Notes under the pieces: generated by a model | What the model saw: the letters and a program-made list of their open reading frames with translations, nothing else | The model's database searches: none | What the model was told of the DNA's origin: nothing | Assembly (NCBI GenBank): GCA_012845835.1 | Contig: JABAKD010000019.1 | Location: forward strand, 1,349,501-1,413,500 | DNA length: 64,000 bases | Direction: 5' to 3' | Source of the DNA: Undaria pinnatifida | Taxonomy: Eukaryota; Sar; Phaeophyceae; Laminariales; Alariaceae | In this document: positions 22,640 to 34,000 of the stretch, piece after piece | Layout of the letters: every line of letters starts with the position of its first letter | Numbering within the stretch: the first letter of the stretch is position 1 | Translations under genes and position numbers: made by a program

Positions 22640-24600
22640 TCCTTCGAACACCACGCCCTATGCAGGGCCACGCGACGGGTTGATAACCCCGTGTGACGCC
22701 GTGTCAAGCCTGGCCCTTTCGCTGCGGTGCACGTTCCCTTCCACGATGATCCTCCTCGTAGTGTGTGCCTATTTCTGTTGATTATGTGCCCTGACGTTCC
22801 GCTTGTAAAGCCAGTCTCGATTCGGGTGGGTGCTTCTAGGGCTGGAGACGCGTGAGAACGCTCCACATGTTGAGCTATAGAAACTGGCCTTTGACTACCT
22901 GGTACTTATATCAGTGTGTTCCTCTTCGGTAAGGTATAAAACGTCAAACCAATCGAACATGGTCGAACAGATTCAGCATTTTGGGAACCGGTTTGGCATT
23001 TTTCACAGCAAAAGAACACGGTGCAACCTAGTCCGGTCATAGTGTCGCAGCTAACGCCCAAAGGTGCTGCTATTTTTTTACGTGGAAACCCTATAATGCC
23101 ATTCCTAAAAACAGCCGGCACGTTTGGTTTCGCAGAGCCTTCCGTTGGTTGTGCCCGCGGTTTATCTTATAGACGCAAGTTGTCGTGAAATGTTGACTTC
23201 CCAACAGGGTAGGGGCCCAGAAGACCAAGGCTACGGTATTAGTAGGGGGGATGTTATGGTGATGTTATGATGATGCTACTTCCTCCTTTTTCACTACCGG
23301 GTTTAAGCCACTCGCACGACTGACTCTGTAGCTCGCTGACAAATATGCTTTCAGATGATTTTTGGCGCAGCGCAGCTTACCCTTTCCATTGCGGATAAAT
23401 ATCGAAAAAATCAACACAGCATGAAAGCTTAGGACCGCAAAGGAACAGGGGGGTATATCGCGTGAGTGACACCGAGCCACTGCAAAAACAAACCACCACA
23501 ACATAACCGCCCTACCTTATAGCCTTGGACACAAGTCGATACGCGGCCCGCGGACGTCATACTGGCGATCGTCGCTCGACTCCCTTGAACGGGGACGCAT
23601 ACACTACTACGGTGTATCCGAATTTGCAGCCCTGACCGGGAAGGGAACGCCTCGCGATGCAAACACGCCTGTATGCATACCATACACCCAACGTCGGCCG
23701 TAATACGCTGTGTTGCGTAACGAACCAATGGGTAAAGTACCAAGTATGTACTTGATCTGTGGTTGATACCTGGTCTGGTACCCCGTATCGTACCACATCT
23801 GCAGGTTCTGGTATGTACCGGGCATTTGATTTTACCTGGCATCATAGCCGATGTATAATAGCATCATTTTGTGGGCATGATACTACTAGAGCCTGCGATT
23901 TCCACGAGTGTCCGCGGGTGGTACCAGGTACGAGGTATATAATAGATTGGTCTCAAGCGAAGCGAAAGGAATAGGCAATCTCGACTTGCAGGTGTTTAAC
24001 GCACCTCAACACCGCGCCACAACGAGTCGAGATCCTCCGCATACCAACGCGGGGTACACTTATTTTTACAGCGTCCGTTTGGAATACAGAAACTTGTCCA
24101 CACAACAACGCGGATGCTTACTTGTCCATCCAGCTCACGAACGGTTTGTATTGGGGTCAGTCACCAGGGGGTCGCTGGTAAGCAAAGCACCGGAGAAGCC
24201 CCCTTTATTACTCGTAGAAACAACGAAAAGTCGTGCCCCAGGTATGTACGTAGCGCGAGCCTGCTAGACGCTTGGTCGCAACGAGCGATATCTATTCCCG
24301 CCCGCAAACAGGCAATTCAAAATGAAGAGCCGGAACAAGGGGTTGAGTTTTGCGCGCCGGATCGGATCCATCGCGACGCGTTGTCCTGCTCACCTTAGAA
24401 TATCGTAGCCTCGTGCTTCCCTCTTGTTCAGCTGTAGGCTGTCGGTGCTCACACAATCGATAGTCGATACGGTTGCTGTTTGGGGCGCAAAGCTTTCTCA
24501 TGTGTCACACTGCCAGCGAAACCGGGGTGGAAAATGAATCTTTCCCGAGAAAATGCGTTTTTTAGTGGAACTCCCTCATGAAAAATCTCAAATTGTAAAT
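22640..24600. other. Sequence upstream of cpFtsY, no gene recognised
   Basis: TACCTGGTA or TACCAGGTA words occur at about 22899 and 23919. No TATA box or other core promoter element can be picked out with confidence before the FtsY start. Confidence 0.45.
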
Positions 24601-24652
24601 TGTGTGCCTGACCTGCTTTCGTGATCTCTCGTCCTCGAGCCCTGTTGTTGTC

Positions 24653-25005
24653 ATGAAGGTGTCAGCGTTAGGTGCAGCGATATGGGGGGCGAGGAACGTC
24701 CCATGCGCGGACGCGTTCATCTCTGCTACAATATCGTCTTCTACAGCCTCGAATGCGTTCGGTGTGAGACGGTCGTCGTTTGCTTCGACGGCCTCGTTTG
24801 GGCTTGAATACACAGGTCGACCAGTAGTCACTGCTGTAGCGCGCCGACGGCAAAGGACGTGTATACACGGCACCAGCATGCTGTTCGACTTCATCAAGAA
24901 GCGTGCTCAAGAAGGCGTGGAGCAGACGCAGAACTTGGTGAGCGCGGCGCAGGAAGGACGGCTTGAAGAAGCGCTGAAGGATACCTCAGCTTATGTCAAG
25001 GACAG
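24653..25005 (+). CDS. FTSY: cpFtsY exon 1 (targeting signal and start of N domain)
   Basis: The ATG at 24653 gives [21 protein letters not shown] then F, fitting a signal peptide plus a heterokont-type transit peptide with F at its start. [20 protein letters not shown] and [13 protein letters not shown] follow. The exon ends CAG|GCAAGT, a GC donor. It leaves AG, completed by G in exon 2. Confidence 0.9.
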
Positions 25006-28000
25006 GCAAGTGTCACACGACACCTTTTGTGCGACTTCACGAGTACGTGGCGCTGCACACATGACAACTGCTGCGGTTGATGCTGATGCACAACTGCTGC
25101 GGTTGATGCACAACTGCTGCGGTTGATGCTGGTGCACAACTGCTGTAGTCAGACAATGAGTCGGTCAAATTATGGTTTGTGCAGCGTGCTCTTGGTCCGA
25201 CTCGTGGTGAATTGCAAACAGTACAGACATTCCTGTATAGTGGTGGCATGCTACACTGCCGTGCTTCGCGGCACCGATGCTGTGCAGCACTGGCGCTCCT
25301 GTTGTTCCGCTTGAGTACGTACGTAAACGGTACAACACGTACCAGGTGACCCTTTGGCGACCCAGACGAAGCGACCAAGCAAGTGATAAGTCTACAGTAG
25401 TGTTACCAAGCTTCTACGAGGCCGTAGGCTCGTGAGAGCGCAGCAGTACAAGTAGGAGCAGGCTGCACCAGTGTTGTACGGCGCATTGGTTTGATATTCG
25501 GGCACCACGCTTATCCCCCGACCCAGCCAAGCTGTTGCCGATGCTGTCGTCGTCATTTTCGTGGTCGTGTTTCCCCTTTCACATTGTTGCTGTTGTTGTT
25601 CTCACATTGGCTCGCGTAATCAAATCTGTGGTCACAGGACAGGTCCACTCACTGGAGTGGAAAAATACCCCCAGGGAAAACACAAAGCAAACCAAAAGTG
25701 TACATGCATACATGCAACATGCACAGCAACACAACATAGCTGAAGCGATTCATGCATGCGCCAAGAATATACCCGCATGAAATCGGAAGTCAGCCTACGT
25801 AGAACGTGCAGGCCCATACTGGTACATACGGTTCAAGACTCGCATCTGAACCGACTGCGCCGCATGCCATCCAGCGAACCCAACCAATGTACATCCGAGG
25901 AGCAAAAAAGAAAAAGAACCTACGAAAGTAAAAGGAAGAAAAGAAAGAACGAGATAAATAGAACACGAACCAAGGTGAAAAATACATACGTAATCTGTGG
26001 CGTAGATTCTCCAGCAGGGGAGTGTAGCGAGGTAAGGCCAGCTACACATTGCTACGAAAATAAACCAACAGAAAATACTCGCCCGGTCTAAGCCAGCAAA
26101 AACGGAATAAGATGACCACGCATATAATACACGTGTTACCTATCACTGCGCATGCGTACGACAGACCCAAGTCAAATGCAAATAAAACAGAAAACAAAAA
26201 AAAGAAGAGGAGGCAAGAAAAGTAAATAAAATAACACCGTACTAGCAGATCCTAGGAACTGACTAAAGACGGCGTTGGGCACATAGAGGGTATCAAGTGC
26301 ATAAAGGGCGCTGGGGGGGACCACAACAAGGCAAAGAAGTCCGGGTGGCCTTGCGCTAGCTTCTTACCGCCATGGGAAGGCCCACAAACGTCAAGACGAT
26401 GATAGCCAGTCCCAAGCTTCAGCCTCTTAGGCAGGACACCCCCCCTTGCCCCCTCCCCTCTCCCGCATGTGCCGACGGTGAGTGGCGCTGCCGCGGCCTT
26501 TAAGTGTCGCTCTGCTGCTCTACAGCTCTCTGCGTCATGCTATTGCCGCATGAATGACTCGGCCCCCTCCTCGACCCGTCGAAACCATCTGCCGGCCTTC
26601 TGTGCAGCCTTTCGCAACCCTTCGAACTTAATTCCAAAGGCTGACATATCCTCCTTCAGATGCACCATCCAGTCCTTCTCTTGCCCCCGTGAGTAGCCCT
26701 TACCCCCAACAAGCTCCCCGAACACCACCCTCTGTGGCAGACGCTCCTTCCCCATACGTGCGACGAATCCCCCAAACAATACCCTCCGTCTACGCACTGT
26801 CGCCTCTATGCTCTCCGAAGCTGTCTTGGCAAGCGGCAAAAATACACAGGACTGCACCGATTTTTGCAGGTGACTCACGCTGCACATGGTCGAATCGCAC
26901 AGAAAAGAATGCTGTTGTTTTTTTTTCAAGAATGTCCCAGGTATGCAATTATTATCGGGATTCAAGGACACCACATGTGATCGTCTTGGGTAGGTTTTGT
27001 TCAGAGGGATAAGGAGTGGTTGGTGAATAATAATGTTCGTCTTCGGCATTCGGGGCCACGGCATGACGTGTCGATGGCATTTATTAAGTTTGCGCTCTGG
27101 GGTCAACCCTTTTACGTACGTACGTATCTACTTGGCGGTTAGTATGATGATCAGGCAGTACGTTCGCTTCGAGCAATCCTTCCGTTGTCCGATGGTCTTG
27201 GAGTCGCCTTCACTCAGCGTTGCGCGTCAGCGCAGCAACCTGTGTGTGTATATCTTATCGTGTGTACGAACGAAGCGCTACGAAGTGGTCAGCGTTCGTT
27301 CTAAACTGAAACACCAACGCTGTACGTGCAGAGACGTGTTTGCAGACCTGGTGTGCCCGTAGGGGTGCCCGATTAATTCGAGCGTCATATCGTATCGATA
27401 CTGGAAGAACTCTCTTACCATTGTTTTTTAATCGTGTTGCTTGTGCTTGTCTGATTGTTCAGGAACGCTAAGTTTACTGACGGCCTCGCGCAGAGCCGGC
27501 TTCGTTTTGTAGGAGATTTGGAAGGCCTGTTCGGCATGACGGGGCCGCTGGAGGAGACGTTGGAGAAGCTCGAGGAGGTCTGTATGTGTGCATATGTGAT
27601 ATGGAACTGTTGTACGTACGTAGATCCCCAAGGCAGGAAGAAGCAAACCTGCGGCGTTTGTGTGCTTGTGTGCATATGTCTGCGTGTGTGCATGCACATC
27701 CCACTCTAGGGGTGCAGCATTTCCTAAGAATTTTCTTAGCGCCTAACATGAGGAGCTAGCTCAATATCAACATCATCACCCTAAGCATGACTTCGAAGGC
27801 ATTCGTTCGCGCAATCCGACCAACATTTCTATGCGCTAGTCCTACAAACAACCATTGTACTCGCAAAATTATTGTACTATCCACTTTTGAGGAGCTCAAC
27901 CGGTCGTTATATTTTGGCCCAAAAATTGCAACCCACACATACCGTGGGATAACTGATCTGACTTGCGTGTAGGTGTTTGTAGGTGTATTGCGTGGGAATT

Positions 28001-31000
28001 TGGATGTCTGAGTGTGTCTGCGTGTGTCTCATGGGTCGACGTGTTTGTGTACCCACATGTCCGCCATATATGTGTTCTTGTGTCTATGTGTTCATGAGTT
28101 GTGTGTTCGCGTGTACGTGTGCAGTTGTCCATGCGCCGCTATGTATGCACTCGCATGTATCCATGTGTGTTGCGTCTGTACTGCGTTTATGTCTGTGCTA
28201 TACCCGGTAAGTCTGCGTGTTTGTGTACTCTGTGTCCATGCGTACGTGTGTTTGCGTTGCCCAAGAGAGTCAACTGAACGGGTGCGAGAGGCTTGTGTCA
28301 GCTCCTCACCGGCAGTGAGTCAAAGGAAAAGGTCATTGCCATACCGCCGCGCCCGTAAAAGTCCTCTCTTGGTCTTGGCCGGTTGTCGGCGACGAGTTAG
28401 CGCTATTTTTTTCCTTTTCATCCTGTGGAGTGCTCATGCGATGCCTACAAGCAACCGGACCAGTTGCTTTACCGGCTTCTGTCTCTGGTTGTTTGGCAGT
28501 GCTGACTCACCCTTTTGTTGTTATACTGTTATAGACGCATAACTACGGCTGTGGGTTGGCTGACTATGAGTCGGCGACTAGTTTTTTGTTGGGCTGGTTA
28601 TTACAGTTACATGTGTTTTAAGTTCAGGACTGGTGCGTTTTTGTATCCCACTGGTGCATTTCTGGCTCGGCGTGTGTTTTTTATGGGCATACGCTCGAAT
28701 CGTCAGTTGGCTCAGTTCCCCACCCAACAATAACAGTCAGCTGTGAGGTCCAGCCTTAGAATACCTTGCTTTGAGTACGTCGGCTATGAGTACGACCGAA
28801 CTGGTCGATGGTCGATATTCAGCTTTTTCAAGCTTAGCGAGTCATCAATCACGTGTATTCGATGTCCCTCGCGCGTGTGTATTCTGCCCATGAAACCGTC
28901 CTTTTTGCCCATTGACATCTAGCACACCCAATATCCATGTCGATTATTCATTTTACGTGGACGATATGGCAGGCCGGTGAGTGCCCTGGGCCATGGTGTT
29001 CGTCTTGGCCGGCGAATTCCCTGAGCAATTATGTTCGTCTTGGAACCTTGACGAATTATTGCTCCAACCGCTTATCCCCTTTAGAGCCCTTAAGCCCCTC
29101 CCTATACTAATCCCAAGTAGCTTTGTCTCCAAAACGGGTTTCCGGCTGTAAAGGCGTTAATATGGCTGTTCGAATGGTTCCTACCTCCGGCTTTTTGATA
29201 GTGCTAACTCCCCCTTGTGTGTTTGTTCTGGCAATTATCTGCTGCCGTGGTTCAGGCACTGCTGCAAGCTGACCTGGGGGCTACGACGTCGTACCAAATA
29301 ATCGAAGACCTCAGGCAGACGGCCAAGGCCGAGGACCGACGTCTGGAGCCCGACGACATCAAGGCTGTGCTGCGAGCGACGCTTATCCAGGTTTGTGCTG
29401 TGAAACGGTACTTATCGGTCCGCTTGTCCGATTGGGCCGCGTCTTCCCCCCTTTCCAACGTTCAAGCAAAGGGTCTGGGTTCTCTGTTTTTCATCCCCCT
29501 CCCCCCCCGTTTTCTAATATCGCAACTACGTTTTGAGGACAAAAACTTGGGGGATGGACTACTGTAGGATCGTTTTAGGAGTTAAAAAGGGAATACTGTT
29601 CCTGTCATTCACCTATCTGTACTTTGAGTGCGTTGCAGCAGTAATATCGCGTTCCTGAAGAAAACGCCTCCCAGGTACCAGTACAAGGCGAGGTTTAAAG
29701 GTAGAGGGGACCGAAAACCGCATCAACAATATGCGCGTTTTAGTGTGAGAGATAACTATTAATAGCCGTATAGACTAGGTGTAGTGGTTCATATCCTGGG
29801 CTTCTATTACTGTCTGATGTTGATGGCGGCATGTGACAATGTCTATTGCATGAGCGTCAATAAATCGCGAGTAGTTGCAGCAAGAGATTGCGCTGGCAGA
29901 CCGATAGAAGTTGTGTAGTTGCTGTTAGTATCATCGCTCGCCTGCCGTTGCTGGGCGAGACATTTTCGTTAACAAATTGTTTGCTTACTGACTGCAAGTA
30001 ATAATCTTGTCGGTGCGCCCTCCTGCGTGAAACCTGTTTTGAAACGTACGTGCGTACCGGACGCAGGTGCTGAATGGAGGCATGCCGCCATCGATAGCCA
30101 TCCCTTCGGACGGTGAAACCGACGGCACGGTGAAGACGTTGGTACCCGATACGTCGGCCATCACGTTTGCCGACCCCGAGATAGGAGGACCCTCCGTGCT
30201 GTTTTTCATGGGGGCTAATGGAATGGGTAAGACTACGACCGTCGGTAAGGTGGCGTCGAGGCTACGGGAGGAGGGGGGACAGAAGGTGCTTCTTGCAGCT
30301 GCGGATACCTTCAGGTGTGATGTCAATACAACAATAAATACAGTAGCTAAAAGAGGTGAATGCAACATATACCGTACTTCCGCCTTGACCGGGATCATTC
30401 TTGCAAACGTTCTCGGGATAATTTTTGGAACCGTTCTCGGCGTCATTCTCTGAATCGTTCTTGGGACCATTCTGCAGGGCGGCCGCTGTGGAGCAGCTGA
30501 CCGAGTGGGCGGAGCGATCCGGTGCTGACATCGTGGTGCCGTTGGACTCCGATGAGCGGCCGCCCTCCGTGGTCGCTAGGGCAGCAGAAAAGGCCGTCTC
30601 AGGGGGCTACGACGTGCTCATCGTCGACACAAGCGGGTGAGTGTAACTACCCAGGGTGGGGATTAATATCCTTATCCTGTATAGTACTGCGCTGTGCGGT
30701 AACCCGTATATATCTCCTTATTCCAAGCAATTCGGCCACCGAGGGATGCGCAGGGAAGGGATTGGTGTCCTAAACCCTTCTAGAATTTGCTTCCAAGGTT
30801 TTTGGGGAATGCACCAATTCGAAGTCTTGTGAAAGATTTTTTACAGTTCTCAAAGTGTTTAACCGTTGTAGTGCAACGCGTTGAGGCCTGCACCATGACT
30901 ATGCAAAAATATCTATCTAGGGGGGTGCGACATGAGCGGGCGAGCGGCCCGGGAGGATTCAGGGTGTCGATTGACGCCCTTAACCCTTGTTGGACTGCGC

Positions 31001-34000
31001 TTCAGGGCTGCGATTTGCGGGAGGGGTGCCTCAGGCCAAGTAGACCTCTCCTAATCCGGTACTTCTCTTGAATCGGAGTCGATATGTGCTTTTTTAGTAT
31101 GCCCATGCCAAGCAATTCGACCTCTCTATAAATCGGCGTTTCTTTTATATTGAGCTCTCTTCAATTGTAGCCCCCTCCCCCCCTCTGTACAAACAATTCA
31201 CGGTTAATGCATCTGTAAAAAAGAGCGACCGGTGCATCACGCAGCTTGCAAATATTCATATCGACCCTAAATTTGTCGAACTCACAGCTGACGTATTTTG
31301 AATACTTATGTAAAGTAGTTGACCCATGAATGGGTAAGTGGTGACCTCTGCTGGCTGGAGAGTAACGACAGCATAGCAGCAGAGCTGGACCGTCCCCTCT
31401 CAACACTATCACGGAGTCTCAAGCGGACAGTCCTTTTGGGGTTCTGCACGTAGCACGAGTAGTTCAACCAACCCCTTTAGAACTGCACGCGCAATTTTGG
31501 AGACAAACTGCGTGGAATTTGCGTGGCTTCGTTTTACCAGCAGTGAAAGGGGTCACACATGGGACAGATCACGATCTAGATCTTATAGATCATCTAGATA
31601 ATCTAAATCCCATATATGTCGTTATGACATGTTGTGCGTGATATGTGTGGTACAGATCCAATCCAGGAAGCATGTTCTAGGTCATTCAGATCATCGTCCG
31701 GCTGTCACCCGGCAACATTATCTATAGGCCATGCAGATCATATAGACCAGGGATCTACTGAAGTACGTAGATCGTCAAATCATCAATAGATCATCTACGG
31801 TGATCTCATCTTCCTGATGTGTGAAAGGGTTAAGGGTGCATAAGCACGTGGCCTGGCTGAGAGTTCCAGTTGAATACGGCGTGCTGACCCCATGGCCATG
31901 TCAACCTCCCGTGACTCCTTGCTGCCACCTTAGGCGTCTGTCGAACAACTACAGCTTGAACGAGGAGCTGAAGGACATGAAGAAGGCATTGGCGGACAAG
32001 ATACCGGGGTAACAAGGGTGGAAACCTGTTAGCCCCTCCTCTCACAACATTGTACCACTGCATTGTACCGTAGTGATTGGGGCTGTTAGTTGGATAACAA
32101 TAAGTCGCCGATTAGGTACTAGACTAGGTACTAGTTGGCTGAGTATTGCAGTAATTGGCGTTATAGTTCTTATAGCTGTAATGCGAGGACTTATGTAGTG
32201 CTGCGTTATTGCATCTGACTTCCGCGTTTTTGTGGCGACGTGTGTATGTTTTTTTCACATGAAGAAGGCCTTGGCTGACAAGATACCGGAGTGAGAAGTA
32301 TTACAGTAGGGCACCCGATTTAAGAGCCCCTTTGAACAGGACGGTGTGACCGATCTGATGTAGTGGACCGCTCATATTCCTGTTTAAGCGTGATTAATGT
32401 TTTCCCAGAATTAGACCGCAATCGGTCTTAACTCCTTCTGCACCTCACACGCGTGTCTGAGGACAAGCTGCTTGGAATTAGGAAACACAAAAACAGATCT
32501 GGAAGCCTACAACGACCACGATGTTTATTGCTTTCGAACTAACTGGTAGAAGGGTGGTATCGGGATATACTTGTGCTTGAGTAGCGCAGAAGCTCTTACT
32601 TTTACCCTTTTGGGGGCTTCAGAAAAAAAACGAAAAACGTCCAACAAAATTGACTTGTTTACGGCATTGGCCACACGAAGCAGTCCGGCTACTGGGGTAA
32701 GGGATAGAAGAGCTTGCCGACCTGCAATGTAAGAAGCTGCACGTACCACACACGCGCAGCACGGTGATTGATACTCCTACTGCTGCGCGCTCTCCCATTA
32801 CCAGTCGCTCGACAGTATCGCCCTCGTCGGTTTTTTTTTGCTTTGCTATGCACGGGTCACAAAAGCGTTCATGGAAAGCTGATGGCCCCTCACTCACAAC
32901 ATTGCATACCTCGGACAGATTAAAATATAGATCATATAGATCACACAGATCATATAGATCATCTAGATCATCTATATATATATATCCTATATCTATAGGT
33001 GTGGCGCGTTGTGCGGGATCTGTGTAGTACATATCCAACCCAGTAAACACTTGTTAGATCATGCCGACCATACGACTCCCACTCGCCAACAGCATCTACA
33101 TATAGGCCACCCAGATCCTGTAGACCAGGGATCTGTCTGCCCTGAGTGACACATATCATGAATAGATGAGGACCTGATCTGTTTGACGTGTGCCACATTG
33201 TACCCAAATGTTTAGGGCTGTGTGTACGTAACACAGCACTTGTTACTGGTGCTGTAGTTGGCCAGGTAATGCAATTGCTATGGTTGCATGCGGGAATGCA
33301 TGGAAGCGCTGCGGAGCTCGGAGAAAACACTTCAGCGGCAACAGAGGATACTGTGGCGTCGGGCACGCGCATTGGATTATTTTGTCCCTGAGCACGACGA
33401 TTCGCTTTGTCTCGATTATGCAGCTGTCGTCGTTGTTTAGTTTCTGTTTGTTTGGCGCTTGTATACTGCCGATTCGGTCAGGGCCCCGCACGACACACTA
33501 CTGGTGGTAGACGCCTCTGTGGGGAGGAACGCCGTGGACCAAGCTAGAACGTGGAAGAAGGAGGTGAGGTGATTCACCCTTCAACTACTGGAAAAATGGT
33601 CTCACCCTACTGCTGTAGTTCCAGGTAGTTTTGTCGCCTAAAACGAGGGTGCAGCTCTAAAAGGGTTATGTCGTAGGTCTAAGACATGATCCATCGGTAC
33701 GCTTCGTTTTTTTTTCTATAAGAATGTCATTACTTCATGTGGCGTATGTATGTTAACAGCAAGGGATAGATATTGCTGTAAGGTCTGATTCATGATCGAT
33801 GCGCTATTTTCTCTGCTGCAAAACATAAATATATATAAAATCATTCCTTGAATATCGAGTCATTCCTTGGTGTCATGGACTTTGGTCAGGGTTTTTTTGT
33901 CTCGGCCTAAGTATGCGATTCGCGGAACTGGAATTCTCGGTCGAATATGGCTTGGCTCGAGCGCCGCCTTCGGGGGGCGGCTCCAACGCCCCTCGCCCTG

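Larger units (their letters stand above)
30640..31930. other. FtsY intron 5, dense in mobile elements
   Basis: In order it holds a GCTTGCAAA..CTCACAGCTGACG repeat (31219-31310), a TTAA-type MITE (31467-31551) and the AGATC-rich MITE copy 3 (31554-31823), which abut. The first 570 bp show nothing recognisable. Confidence 0.65.

Noticed and set aside
30315-30453. Read-through of FtsY exon 4
   Set aside because: The frame stays open for 46 codons, but skipping it restores the canonical [11 protein letters not shown] motif and phase.
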